Both the position numbers and the translations under genes were made by a program. Positions 33,393 to 45,737 of a stretch of 64,000 nucleotides of DNA are shown here, in pieces. The DNA is from Pyrus communis. Taxonomy: Eukaryota; Streptophyta; Magnoliopsida; Rosales; Rosaceae. How positions within the stretch are numbered: the first letter of the stretch is position 1; the number at the start of each line of letters is the position of its first letter. Under the pieces are notes generated by a model. That model saw only the letters and a list, made by a program, of their open reading frames with translations, was not told the origin of the DNA and did no database searches. The stretch spans positions 17,217,989 through 17,281,988 of the forward strand of contig NC_084817.1 of assembly GCF_963583255.1 (NCBI RefSeq). The letters run 5' to 3'.

Positions 33393-36051
33393 TTGGGTTG
33401 ATTCACTCAATCTCTTTGATTTTTTTTTGGGGTGGGGGGTCTTCAAACCACAAACCGAGCTGGTATGAACCGATTCGGTTTGGTTTCAACTTTTTAGTCA
33501 ACACAGTACGGTTCTTCGGTTTTTATGTCAATACCTAGAGACGGAATCCACATGCGTTGGTGAACTCTATTCCTATTAAGACGTGTTTGCCACTTGGGAT
33601 TGGAATGGAGAGAAACGGAATTGCATTCCTCCCGAACCATTATGCCATTTACTACCAATAGGAGAATCAGATTTTATGTTGGGTCCACCCAATTTCAGCA
33701 GTTCAATTTCGGATTTACCCTGCATTGGATTACCTCTATAGAGATGGTAATTGAGTTCCGGGTGTAAGGCTGCATCAGGACACAAAATATTATACCCATA
33801 ATACCCATTTCTATTCCTAAAACACGTCCTACCTTCATCAATCACTCCCCTCCGTATTTGTTTCTCTCGTAGCACTGACCACCCCACCTTTGTGATCTGA
33901 AACGATGCCGCAGCGATAAACGACTAACGCCTGCAATCTGGAACAAGGTTTGCCAGGGGGCTGAAACGATGCCTCAGCAACAAAAGTGATCTGGAACAAC
34001 AAACGCCCAAATCAGCAAGGAAATTGTGATTTGCAGACCCAAACAATATAGAAGGAAATAACCTTTATCACTTTCACTCTGTGAAAATTGGATTATTTTT
34101 CGTGATTCCTCTTGAGATTGGATGGTGGGGTGTGGATATTGTGGTCTGGGGTGGGGTGTGGATACTGTGTACTGGGCAGCCTCCGTTGGACAAGAGTTTG
34201 ACGGTGAATTTGAGCGTTTTGGTCAAGCGACTATAGAGAAAGATGGGAAAACAAGGAGAGAGAGCAAGAGAGCCAGAAAATGAAGTAAAATTTTGTTTTA
34301 GTTGACTTTATGTGATTTCTAATAGGGTTTAGGGTGATTAAGAGTTAGAAGCAAATAAAAAAAAGCTTATTCTATTAATACCTCACATATTATTAATTAA
34401 ATCTCACATAATTAATACATCCCATATTTATTTTTTTAATAAAAAATTATCTTAATACACCCCATATTTTCTATACACTCCACATTCTTCAAACCTTATA
34501 ATACGCATTTTCAATTTTTATAAATTAAATTGACTTAGAATTAAAACCCTAATATTCTCTAAAAATAGAAGTCTACAATCCGGTTTGTTGAGCTTGAGTT
34601 TCATTGGGTCATCACAGCCAATCTCCTTTTCTCTATCTCTTAAGCCTTTGCTAACAAAAAAGGATTACTGCTAAAAAATGGCAACTGGGAGGAACCTAAT
34701 AGAGCAAAAGTAAACCCCCTACAATGAATAACAACGGAAAAGGCGTTGCTGGGTTTGCCTCCTGTGAAATTGGGTAGTATGGAAAGCAAAAGCAAGCTTA
34801 AATAATTACCGATGTCGTTGAATAATTAAAACAATGGCAAATATGAAATTTTACCTCATGTGTAGCTTCCGAAATATTGATATCATGTTCCATTCGTTAA
34901 ATATTTTTCTCAGTCAACGTGTTTATAGTTTCAATAGTTAGAATTTTATTCAACAATTAATGTAGTGGAGGGTGAGATGGGTTTTGATAGTTGAAGAAGA
35001 TAAATAATACGTTAAAAGTATTTTTGAGTGTATTTAGAAATTTCTTATTTTCTTTAAACCTTATAAGGTCGAAATTGTTATTGCATAGTAAGTTACATAA
35101 GCCACTTAATATTAAATTTTAATGTGGGATGCATTTAACATTATTTACGGTGCTAATAAAAAAAGCCATAAAAATGATTATCATTTCGATTCATGTGAAT
35201 TGGTAAACCGTTTATATAAATCAATGTCATTTCTATTCCAAACAATTTTAGTAAACAATTCCAACAAGAATCTGATTCTGATTGCACCTCATTATATTTC
35301 CTCTTCAGTTCAATTCCTTCCAATCTAATTACGATTCAGTAAATCCATCCGACCATTCAGAGTATTGACCTGCAACCTCGAGGAAGCAACAGAACAACCT
35401 TATCCATACTAAAAAAAAAAAAAAAAACCAGAGACCTAAATTACTAATTGAATCACCCAAATTGCATAACCCCAATTTTATAAAGGCAGAAAATTTGAAT
35501 CAGCCAAACGGAGAATTTCAACCTAAAATTCAAAATCCCAATTTAAAAAATGCATAAAAGTTGATGAGATTGACTTACCATTACGATTGGAGTGGATGGA
35601 GTCTGGCGATGGAGCAGCGTTGCAGCTGACGGAGATCGAATCGGGGGTTGATTGGATGGTGGTCTGAGGAGACTAGAGAGAACGATGGTGGACTGTGTGG
35701 AGGATGGGAGTCTGGAGAGAACGTTGGTGGTGTGGTGGAGGAACAATGGAGGACGACGTTGTGGGAGACAGAGAGAGAAGAGATCGAGTAGAGGGGTGAG
35801 AGAAAAGGGAATCATCGGGTTGTAGAGTCCGAGTTCAAATCATGTAAACCCAAAACCCTGCATGGCCTCTATGTGACCTATCTCAGGTAAAATCAATGGC
35901 CAAGTATCCCTCGTAGCGGATTCAGATTTTAAACTCGGGAATTCTAATAATAAAAGTCAAAAAATTATAGACAAAAATAGCATTAAAAAGTTAAATATAA
36001 TACATTTCATTCAAAAATCATACGCAAAACAACATTACAAGCTATAAAATC
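33393..36051. other. Intergenic, repeat-rich, no gene
   Basis: A hAT-like patch (GGTTCGGTTTGG type) lies at 33450-33540. The frames at 33576-33887 and 35543-35815 (minus) have no recognisable domain; the second is serine/proline/leucine-rich and probably compositional. A 19-A run is at about 35410-35427. Confidence 0.4.
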
Positions 36052-36128
36052 CTAATTCAAGCGTCCACGACAAGTTTTCATGGTCTGAAAATGTTTCATG
36101 ATAACTTCATTACCAATACATGAAAAAA

Positions 36129-37309
36129 GGGTAATACACTTTCATACCTTAGGTTTGGGGTCTATTTCAATTCCTTACAACATCTTCAAAATATTTCACT
36201 TTCATACCTTAATACTATTTTATTTCAAAATAATACATTCGTTACATTTTCCAACCATTGATCCGTTAAGTGCTGAACTGACTGCCACATATATGTCACG
36301 TGGCAAAAAAAATGATTTTTTAGTTTCTTTTTAAAAAACCTGAATTTTCTCAAAAATAAAATAAAAAAAATTTGAAACCCATCCCTAAACCTACACCCCC
36401 TACGTCCCTAAACCCGCAAGAAGAAGAAGAAGAAGGAGCAGGAGGAGAAAAAAAAATAGTGCTTGAACCTCCCCCCCCCCCCCCCCCAACAACCTCCCAC
36501 CCCCGCACAACGCACCTACCTTCCATCTCCCCCCCCTAACGCGAACCCACCCAGACCATGACCTCCATATTTTTGAGATTTTTAGTGTGGGTAAGTTTCG
36601 AAAATACTTTGAGATGGGGAGTTTGAGTTTGAGATGATTGTTGGATTGGTTTTGTGGTAGATCCACCTAATCTCGGATGAGATTTTTGGGGGTTGGTGAT
36701 GGGGGATTTTTGGGAGGGGTGATGGGTTTTTTTTTTTTTTTTTTTTCTTTTCCTCCTCTTCTTCTTCTTCTTCTTTTTCTTCTTCTTCTAGGTTGTAGGT
36801 TTTTGGGGGTGGGGGACGAACTGGGTTTGGCCTTTTTTTTCTTCTCTCTTTCTTCTTCTTCTTCGTCTTGTTATTGTTGTTGCAGGTTTAGGGATGTGGG
36901 GGTGGTTGCGGGGAGATGGGATGGGATGGGTTTCAATTTTTTTTTTCTTTTTCCTCCCTCTTCTTCTTCTTCTTCTTCTTCTTCTTCTTCTTCTTCTTGC
37001 ATGTTTAGGGATGTAGGGGTTGCAGGTTTAGGGATGGGTCTCAAATTTTTTTTTTTTTTTTTTAAGAAAATTCAAGTTTTTTAAAAAGAAAATAAATAAA
37101 AAAAATTTGCCATGTGGCAGACATTTGGCAGCCACGTGGCATATATATGGCAGCCACATCAGCACTTAATGGATCAATGGATGAAAAATGTAACGGAGGT
37201 ATTATTTTGAAATAAAATAGTACTAAAGGTATGAAAGTGAAATGTTTTGAAGATGTTGTATGTAATTGAAATAGACCCCAAACCTGAGGTATGAAAGTGT
37301 AATTTACCC
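36129..37309. mobile_element. Mutator-like element with long TIRs and 9-bp TSD
   Basis: The ends are GGGTAATACACTTTCATACC and its inverted counterpart, ending ...TTTACCC. The arms pair over roughly 300 bp (36129-36437 against about 36960-37309). They include the paired CACGTGGC / GCCACGTGGC block and the paired ATGGATCAATGG region. ATGAAAAAA stands outside both ends (36120-36128 and 37310-37318). Long TIRs plus a 9-bp duplication indicate the Mutator superfamily. The interior has no transposase, only C/G runs and TTC repeats. Confidence 0.9.
36438..36998. repeat. Low-complexity MULE interior, repeated TTC/GGTTTAGGGATG blocks
   Basis: Three to four degenerate blocks of about 110 bp each combine a T run, (TTC)n, and a G-rich stretch like GGTTTAGGGATGTGGGGG. 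The inner end of the TIR has the same composition, so the interior looks like tandem amplification of TIR-inner sequence. A C run of about 17 lies near 36471-36487. The overlapping 88- and 135-residue frames are artefacts. Confidence 0.6.
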
Positions 37310-37505
37310 ATGAAAAAACATCTTTCTCAATGCAAACAACTAAGTTGTCACTCAACCATTGACCTCCCATTTTTTTGCGAAGTTGACCCTTAATGATATT
37401 CATAGCGGAAAATGTCATCTTCACTGAAACGGTTGCAACCGGTAAAACCAAAGCCAATTGAACAAGAAAATATACATATGCAAATGTTTGATGCAACCCC
37501 TTCTC

Positions 37506-38402
37506 CACAAAACATATACCAATTAACCAATAAACAAAAATTCCATCTAAATTCCAATGATAAAATGAGTATTCAAACATAAAACATATCAACAATTATA
37601 TCAATAATAGACTAAAAATCTCCATCAATATCGAATATAATTTAATTGATATTAGATTAGAATTCCAAAAAATTTACTTGAATTTGGAACCAAATAGTGG
37701 TGGAGTGGAGAATTGAAACAAGTAGAGGTATGATATTGGACTTATATAATTATAATATGGGATTGGGTCACAAGTGAGATTAGAAATTTAGGGTTTTGAA
37801 ATGGGGGAAAGAGGGAACCAAATAATGGGGAATTGGGGGAAAAGCAGCGGGGAAAAGAGAACACTAGGGAAAGATGTGGGGCTCAGGGGCTGGGCTTTAA
37901 AATTAAAACAATTTGGAGTCATCAGTAATGGACAAACGACAGCGTTTTGTCTCCTTTTTTTTTTTTTTTTTAACTTAAAACAATTGGCCAAAACTGTGCC
38001 GTTTTGGACCAATTGTTAAAAAGTCCTATTTTCTTTCTTCTCCCCTTTGTCTTCTTCTCCGTAGCTCTACCGCAACCTACACAACAGCACATACCTCGTG
38101 TTAGGGTCGCCGAGGGGTCCTGGGACCTCCCAGGTCCCTTTGTAGATCCGCCACTGCCTCAAAGTAGGTTAGTCGCAGCAAGATCACATAGTATTTCGAA
38201 TGCAGAAGATTTGGACTCAACCACGTGGTTAAAAAAAATTGGTTCAATTCGGCTCGACATATAGTGAACCCTTACCGTTTTCAGTTTTGTATTCAAACTG
38301 AAAAAAATTAAATAAAATCGAATTGAACAGTTTTTTTCCGGTTCAAGCCAGGTTCAATTTCAATTCTCAGTTTATTTTGGCCAGGCCTAAATGCTACCCA
38401 AA
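37506..38402. other. Intergenic, no gene
   Basis: No gene. A hAT-like GGTTCAATTCGG / CCGGTTCAAG patch lies at about 38240-38390. Confidence 0.4.
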
Positions 38403-38895
38403 CTACTAAGGTTGTGCAAAAATACCAATCAAATAAAAATCATGCCAATTAACGAGCCAAACTTATGTTCAAGTGTGAACGTACATCTTCGTTATCTTTT
38501 GTTAAAATTTTGTCAAAACACATGATGTACAATGTATTTGACGTATCCCATGCTTCCTCGAAGACAAGTTGTGGTAAACATAAATACTACTCCAAGTCAT
38601 ATATCATAATGCGTGAAACACACCCTTGAAAAAAGTGTTTACATGCCCAACATATATCAGTGAGAATCTGAGACTCTTTACTTTCGTATCTTCACAATAT
38701 TAACATAAATTTTTAGTGATAAATTGGCAAAAGTTTTGTTTGAATTGTACGTGTATACCTCTAATAATTATTATAACTATTATATTATTGTCAAACTGCA
38801 TCTTCAATTCTCCTGCATGAGTTAAATGAGAATCGAGATTATGAGAAGAGAAGAGAGGTGGAAACCTAGAAGAATTCAACGTGGTACTATGCCTA
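38403..38895 (+). repeat. Diverged segmental repeat, copy 1
   Basis: It runs from AAGGTTGTGCAAAAATACCA through CTACTCCAAGTCATATAT to GAGAGGTGGAAACCTAG. It aligns in the same order with 55026-55748. Copy 2 has an extra SINE-like insert. No coding frame is shared. Confidence 0.75.
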
Positions 38896-39608
38896 AACCG
38901 TATGCTAGCCTCTAAATTCAACTTGACACCTATTAGAGTAAACATGTAATATGATCCGAATTGTACTTGACCCGTTAAATTTAACGGATAATGATCTGAC
39001 CCGTTACTCGTTAAAAAAAACATATTTTACTTCAATAACTAATCAAATAAAAAACGTCATATTAAATTAGTAAATATCTACATATCACATTGTCACTCAA
39101 TTAATATCTATATATTGTCATTAAATTAGTATCTACATACCCTAATCCCTATTATCCAAAGAACGATGTAATCATTATCAAAGCGAACAAGATGAGATCA
39201 TGAGTGTTGGCATAATTTTTTCATATTTTTTGCACTTGTAAATTAATTATTATGAATTTTCAATTCCACCTAAAAACACTGTTGACGAGAGTTTTGAGTC
39301 TTAAAAATCTAAACGACGATGTTGCCATCGTCAAAATGTAGATGACACCATCACAAGCATTTGCATATATGTTTCACATTTTTCACACTTAAAAATTAAT
39401 TATTATGATTTTTTTTTAATTTGATGTTTCCTACAAAATATAAAAATACATTAAAATAAATTTAAACAAACAATATTATTTCCGTTAAGATGAAGGGGGA
39501 ATGTGCTAAGACTGATCATAGACTGGCAATAATGTTGAGATTGCATGTTATTCCTAACAGTATTGTCACGCTAATATCAACATTTCGTTACATAAATTAG
39601 AAGTTAGA
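38896..39608. other. Intergenic, AT-rich, no gene
   Basis: A hAT-like patch with GACCCGTTAAATTTAACGG lies at about 38970-39010. The rest is AT-rich with no frame of interest. Confidence 0.4.
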
Positions 39609-40083
39609 TGACACACCCCAACCTAAATTGAGGCATGATGGCCGTCACGTGATGGTGACGTAGCCATGTGCGCAGTGTGGAAGTGACAGTGATATGAAGA
39701 TGTGAGAAATCAAAACCAATTAACTAATGTACATGAGACAAGTAAATAAGTGTGAGAAGTGTTAGAGTGTAGATACACATAGTCAGAGCGTAGGTGCCAA
39801 GGTGCAGTCCAACAAGCTAAATACTAATTATACGGGGTATGAAAGAAAACCCTACATTGATGGATGTCTGTCAGAATCGCCGTAGAGTCCTTGTGAGCCA
39901 CCAACACGCACTTCTATCTAGAACCCGAAGGGGCGCAAAACAGAAAACGTGATTGGGCAAAAACAAAGTTTTTCAAAACCATTTCTCTTTCCAAAAGTAA
40001 TAACCTCACCGTCAAACCCGTATAATTTTCCAAAAAATAAAAGCACATACGTATATAAAAAGCACGCTCGAGAGTAATGAAAA

Positions 40084-40224
40084 TCAAATATATGCTATGT
40101 CAAGTATCCCAGTATGGAAATAAGTAGCCAGGTGAAATAAATCAATGTAAAATGATGTGTCAGCTGGAGTCACCTAACGTGACCTACACGGCTGAACCTA
40201 TAACTCATCAAATATGCTGACACA
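40084..40224. repeat. 141-bp flanking duplication, left copy
   Basis: It begins TCAAATATATGCTATG and ends AATATGCTGACACA. It is the same as 49392-49532 except for one T/C difference (CAGCTGGAG against CAGCCGGAG). It belongs to the solo LTR, not to the inserted element. Confidence 0.95.
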
Positions 40225-42550
40225 TGATGCGAGAATTATACGCACACAAATTAAACCCTCTTTTTGTCAAATTGTAGTAAGTATGTAAGTAGGGATCGTT
40301 CTTAACCGGGGATTAGGAGGGATTGCAAATCACTTGGAAACTGACTCAAAAACGTAAAATAAAGTTTAAAACACTAAACTAGACTCAAAGAATGCGAAAC
40401 TAAACGCTTAAAACACTAAAACAAACCAAAAGACTCAAACGTCACCCAAAACACTCAAAACTGCCTTAAAAACACTTTTTGGGCAGTTTTGAGCACTTTG
40501 GTGAATTTGGACGAATTTGTGTAATAAATTGAATCAAAACACTTATAAACACAAACTAAGACACTTTCTAACTAAATTGGACACTAAAGCAAAGGGGGAT
40601 TAAGGTTTTGACGAAATTAAATTAAATGGACAGATTGTAATTTAAAGGCAGAATGTAAATATGAATATGATGAAAATATGGATGAATGCTAGCTAAGGGG
40701 TTCATCTCCACACATGTTATACTTGCATATAAAACGATTTCCAATTGCTTTTCAATAAACCATGAATTCTCAACACCCCAGATTAACCGTGAAATGCACT
40801 AATTAACCCTCAGATTTTCCTAACGTTATTGAATTGGATGATTGCATACGACAACCCAAAGCATTCCCCACAAGTTCCCTATATGAACTGCATAATAGAG
40901 ATACAAGCAAGAATCATTAAGTTCTTTGAAAACCATAAGCATTGACGAAGCACTCGTTACTATGAACTACATGAAACTTATGCCAAGAATTTACTTAACG
41001 CAATTGAGATCATCAACTTTTACTACTTGTGAATATAAGTTTGTAACGATTAGGTGAAACTCACTTATATTCTAGCGTCATATTCATGCATGAAAATTAA
41101 GCGTGCACTCTCAATAAACATACATAAATAAGTGTAATTCACATAGATAAGTAAATTGAATTCACAACTTATGAAACGCAATTAGAAGTAATCAAATCAT
41201 ATTGCAAGCATAAACATGTATTTCGAATCCCCCCCCTAGCCAAGGGGGGGTTTTAGTTCCTCATACGTACAAAACAAAGAGAATTGAAATTAAACATTGA
41301 AATCAAAGGAAAAGAAACACCTAAACATTCCAACAACTCAAACTTGAATTGTATGAACGTTTAGGCCCTCTTCTCTTCCTTTTTGTTGCTGCACAAGGTC
41401 TAAGGTGAGTTTTGGGGATTATGGATGATGTAGAATGATAGGTTTTGTGTATGAATGGATGGGGAGTGGTGGAATGGCTGAATGGATTGATGGGGAAGGC
41501 ACGGCACAAAGTGGATTGTGTGAATGGTGTGTGTATGAATGGATGAATTTCTGAATGAATCAATCCCCCTTTGTGGCTGCAATGGATGTTTATTTATAGG
41601 TGAAAAAGAAGGAATATGACAGCTAGGAGGTTGGTGGAAAGCTGGAAATGCAAAGGGGAATGCATGTGGCTGCAAGGTGTGAATGATTATGGGTGCATAT
41701 GGCTGATTTATGAAGGGAATGCATGTGCAAAACAGCTAGGAAAAGTTGTGGAAAGCTGGAAATGGGATGGGAGTGCACGGCATGGGTAGGAATGGGTGAA
41801 TGTGCATGTGGCTGATTTATTTGAAGATGCATGTGCAATGACAACTAGGTTGAATGATTAAAGGGTGCATGTGGGTTGGAAATGCATGTGGATTAGCTGG
41901 AATGAAGGGAGTAATGCACGACAAAGGGTGAATGGGTGATGGGATGCATGGTTTTGGGAGAGAATGGGAGTGCATGTGGCTGCAATGGATTAAAGGATGG
42001 GAGTGCATGTGGATTAGGTTGGAAAGGTGTGTGGAATGGCTGGAATGTGTGGTGATGTGCACGGTTTTGGTGTGGAGGAAGAATGATGGCAGATTGTGTG
42101 GGTGATATGTGAATGTGACTTTGTGACATAGAATAGGAAATAGGTATTTCCCTTGCACGGCAAGGAAGCGATGTGTGATGTGTGCCACGGCAATGGTTGG
42201 AATGTGGTGCAATGATGAATGATTTAAAGAATGGGAAAGCATGTGGCTGCAAGCTAGGGTGAATGATGATGAATGTGAACTCTTTGTTTTTCATTTTCAT
42301 TTCTTCATCTCTTTATTTATTCCTAGCCTCCTTTGGTCTTCAATTTCGTCCATCTACTTGGCTTTAAGCATATGCAATCCATTTAATGCCCCAAACTACT
42401 CCAAAATGCACCAAAATGCACTTTCTTGCTCCTTTAGCCCTTTGGACCTACAAACACACGAAAATAGCTTAAAGGACTAAAATAACTAAAGAAACATAAT
42501 GTAAATGCACGAGAACAAGCCGTTTAAGTCGCATGAATATGCTCCTATCA
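40225..42550 (-). repeat. 3' LTR of the Gypsy element, 2326 bp
   Basis: On the minus strand it starts TGATAGGAGCATATTC (42550) and ends ATTCTCGCATCA (40225), with matching TGAT/ATCA ends. It contains the CCGGTTAAGAACGATCCCTA block typical of this group, a C7/G7 hairpin at 41229-41250, and a degenerate TGCATGTG array. The several histidine-rich frames on the minus strand come from that array and are not proteins. Confidence 0.88.
41650..42245. repeat. Degenerate GCATGTGG array in the Gypsy LTR
   Basis: GCATGTGG or GCATGTGC recurs at least ten times with irregular spacing of 15-80 bp, mixed with GGAATG and GGTGAATG. The minus-strand frames (MHLQINQPHAHS type) are by-products. Confidence 0.75.
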
Positions 42551-42566
42551 AATTCCCCCACACTTA
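42551..42566 (-). promoter_or_regulatory. Polypurine tract next to the Gypsy LTR
   Basis: The minus strand reads AAGTGTGGGGGAATT and then the LTR start TGATAGG. This is the usual tract and junction for Athila-like elements. Confidence 0.85.
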
Positions 42567-44207
42567 GCTTTTGCTAGTCCTCGAGCAAAACAGAAAAACA
42601 AAACAAAACGAAACGAAACAAAACAAACCAAAGACAATCTTAAACCTTCCAACGTTTGCCTCAGGGATTTCCAATGCACATGACATGTTAAAAATCATCA
42701 TTCCCATAGATTTTAGTCATCTTCACACTTAAGTACATTCTTAATCATAGTCACCACATACTAGTTCACAATTAAGCATTTAAAACCATGTTTTGAATGT
42801 AGTAACATGCCTTAGAGAATTTGCTCAATTCCTTACAAGATATGCACTCAATTTTCACTCAGATTTTCTAACTACACACCCTAATCTAGTTACATGTGAG
42901 AAGATTGATGTAAACATGAAAACGAACACTCACATATATGTATCTCAAAGGAAGCAATTTCTGGAGTTAATAAGCATGTTTAGGTATGATCTCATGAATG
43001 GAATCCTCCTACTTAGATGCGAGAACCAGTGACACCATATGCTCATACCAAGTTCAAACTCCACAAATTGAAACACATAACACTCAAGATTGAAGTCACG
43101 GGTTGTAATGGGGCTTGGGGTGTGTGGATAACAAAGAAGGGATATGGAAAACAAAGGTTCTTAAAGAAATAGTGAGCAAAGCACTTGAATCAACTTAGAA
43201 TTCACTTTTGAATGAAAACTCAACTTTTGAACAAAAAGGGAGAACAAGCTCTTTTCCTTTCTTTCTTTCTTTTCTTTTCTGTTTTTCTTTTTCATATGTT
43301 TTTCACAATTTTTTTTTCTTTTCTTTTGAGTCTCAAAACATACATATAAACTTAAGAACAAACTTTCCCTCCCCCACACTCATTTTCTTGCATAATGTAA
43401 CTCAAAAGGAATTCATTTAAGTCATGCTCACTATCTTTTAAGAACAAGGGTGTGGACTGTCCTAAACTAGGCTAGGTGAGGATAATGTGGATTAACAAAG
43501 AATAAAGGCTAAACAAAGCTCAACGGGGTTAAAACTTACAACATATACGAAATATGGGAAGTAAGGCTATTTGGCTATGGTGGCAACTACACAACTTCAT
43601 CTTGATATATGTTATTCAATTCAATGTCATGCTTTGAATGAAACGGATATAAGTTCTAGCATTTAGTTCTATCATGATACAATTGCATTCTAAGTAGCAA
43701 CCAAGCAAGGAATAATGAGATCATGCAACAACTTTAGAAAACAAAGAATCACAGATTATAACTCTCCAAAGAAGGTAATGGCTCAAGTCTCACAGGGTTG
43801 TAGCGTTTGTTTGAGTTCCTTCCTTCAAGCATGTACAAAAACGAATTTTTCTTTTATGATTGCATGTGAAGTCATACATTATAACCATAACCAAGCATAT
43901 ACCAAGAGTAAATCAAACTTTTCTCTATGTTTATAACTCTTTTTAACAGTCATGCAATTACAAACCAAATCCTTATCATTGTGTTGGAAGGTACCCTAAG
44001 ACACAAACACACAAAAACGACTCAAAACACTCTTTTTAGGCTTTTCAAAACATGTTTTTCAAATTTTTATGTGATTTTCGGAGTTATAAAAACAAAACAT
44101 ACTAAAACACTCTAAAACAACTTAAAAACACCTTAAAACAGCAAGGAACAACATTTGAAGTTATGGGTAATAAAATCCCACGAATTTGCATCAAATATAC
44201 TTAGTTA

Positions 44208-44250
44208 CCCCCCCCCCCCACACTTAAATCAAACATTGTCCTCAATGTTT
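44208..44250 (-). promoter_or_regulatory. Second internal purine tract
   Basis: The minus strand reads ATTGAGGACAATGTTTGATT, then TAAGTGTGG and a G run. The wording is typical of the region between pol and LTR in this group, lying 1.7 kb before the tract at the LTR. Confidence 0.6.
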
Positions 44251-45246
44251 TAAGCATAGATTTACACAAAACATAAGTAAACACACAAACAGCATTTAGA
44301 CATACTAAACATGGCAGAATGTAACTAACAAAGAGAAGAGTTTAGGGACGCAAATCTGGAATTGGAGTGCTTTCTCGGTCTTCCTTTGTTGAATGCATGG
44401 GTTGATCTTGGTGATTCCACAGACTTAATCTTGAACTGGTTTCCTCCCATCGTTGATTTTCCACAGGCTTAATCTTGAACTGGGCTGGAGGATTCTTTTG
44501 TTCTCCCCCGAAGGTCTGAGCTTACTCCTTTTATCTGTTTCTTTGTTCAATCTCTCCAATTCGTATTGAATAGGGTTAGAGGATAACTCAGCATATGCAG
44601 TTGTTGCTTGTCTCCACATGCTTCAATGTATCATTTTCACTTGCCTTACTTGCTCCCTTTTGCAGAAGTGGTCCCTTCTCTGGAAGTGTATCAACCGTTG
44701 AAGATGACTACTCGAAAGCAACGCTAGGTAAGCAACCAGGAAATATATTCCAGGCAGTCGGTTCCAGATCGGAAGACTGACTCCAAGTGCCGGCTGATTG
44801 CTTCTTTCACTTTGCCATGCGAGTAAGAACAAGGACAAAGAAAAAGACAGGGAAAGAGCATGATATGAGATACTTTTGCTTTTGACCTTGATGATATGAG
44901 ATACCTTTGCTTTTGAAGAAGCGGTGAATGAATCAGCACATGTATTTGTTGTGCTTGTCTCCACATGCTTCGATCTACCGTTTCCTCATGGGTCATCTGT
45001 ACTCCAGGCATCTGGTATCTTCTTTGGGGAAGAAGAAAAAATTGAGTATTTCGAGAGGCTTTGCTGGGAGTGCGCCCTCAGAGGTGAGGAAGAGTTGAGC
45101 ATTTTCTTCAGGTCTGCCTTGCCATAAAAGATGAAGGTCGACATATATAGGGATTTCCCAATAGCAAGTGGTGGTACTGTTTTTTTACCATTGTCGACAA
45201 AAATTTTGATCCAGCAAATCCGGCTTTTTGAAAAAAAGTGCTGACT

Positions 45247-45358
45247 CTTCGATTTCTAAACGAACGCCTCTTTGATTTCTGAGCTAGCGCCTCTTTGATT
45301 TCTGAACAAACGCCTCTTCGATTTCTGAACAAACGCCTCTTCGATTTCTGAACGGCAA
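45247..45358. repeat. 23-bp tandem repeat upstream of the antisense ORF
   Basis: CTTCGATTTCTGAACAAACGCCT repeats nearly five times. Further downstream, GTCAGAGATCTTTTGACAAA with about 75 bp following is duplicated at about 45380 and 45502, a period of 122 bp. Confidence 0.85.
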
Positions 45359-45614
45359 GGAGTAGTGCGGATGTGGCTCTGTCAGAGATCTTTTGACAAA
45401 GTTGCACGCGTTTTCTGAAAAGCAGAGAAAGCGTCGCCGAACTTCACGCTTGTCGCCAAAAGTGTGTAGTTGCGATGATGACCTCCACGTGTTTTCAACT
45501 TTGTCAGAGATCTTTTGACAAAGTTGAACACGTTTTCTGAAAAGCTGAGAGAGCATCGCCGAACTTTACGCAGGAAATTTCGGTTTTTTGAATCGGTGGT
45601 CGTGTCGCCTTGGC

Positions 45615-45624
45615 TTTTTATAGA
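45615..45624 (+). promoter_or_regulatory. TATA-like box of the antisense ORF
   Basis: TTTTTATAGA lies about 115 bp before the ATG at 45738, downstream of two tandem repeat arrays. It suggests an independent promoter on the plus strand. Confidence 0.45.
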
Positions 45625-45737
45625 GGTATCGATCACCTCCAACATGCACACTTTGAAGATTGCCCATTTTTGAAAATCGTCTCCGGCCCTTTGAGATTTT
45701 ACTCCATCCAACCCTTCTCTTTGAACACCTTTGAAAA

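Larger units (their letters stand above)
36052..37505 (-). pseudogene. hAT transposase C-terminal dimerisation region, split by a MULE
   Basis: On the minus strand from about 37505 the reading is AYVYFLVQLALVLPVATVSV, then MTFSAMNIIKGQLRKKMG and WLSDNLVVCIEKDVF. This is the conserved C-terminal hAT dimerisation motif (LALVLPVATASVERAFSAM, then WLND/CYIERDIF type). At 37319 it is cut by the MULE. The rest of the exon continues on the other side at 36119-36052 as NEVIMKHFQTMKTCRGRLN and a TAG. Removing the MULE and one 9-bp duplication leaves the frame open. Only this last part of a transposase is present. Such tails also occur in domesticated hAT-derived genes, but nothing here indicates one. 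Confidence 0.8.

Noticed and set aside
33576..33887. 103-codon minus-strand frame
   Set aside because: No recognisable domain; the surroundings look like repetitive intergenic DNA.
36677..37084. 135-codon frame rich in F, L and S
   Set aside because: It is a translation of T runs and (TTC)n in the MULE interior.
41321..42300. Five overlapping histidine/serine/proline-rich frames
   Set aside because: They come from the GCATGTGG array in the Gypsy LTR, with no start context or domain.
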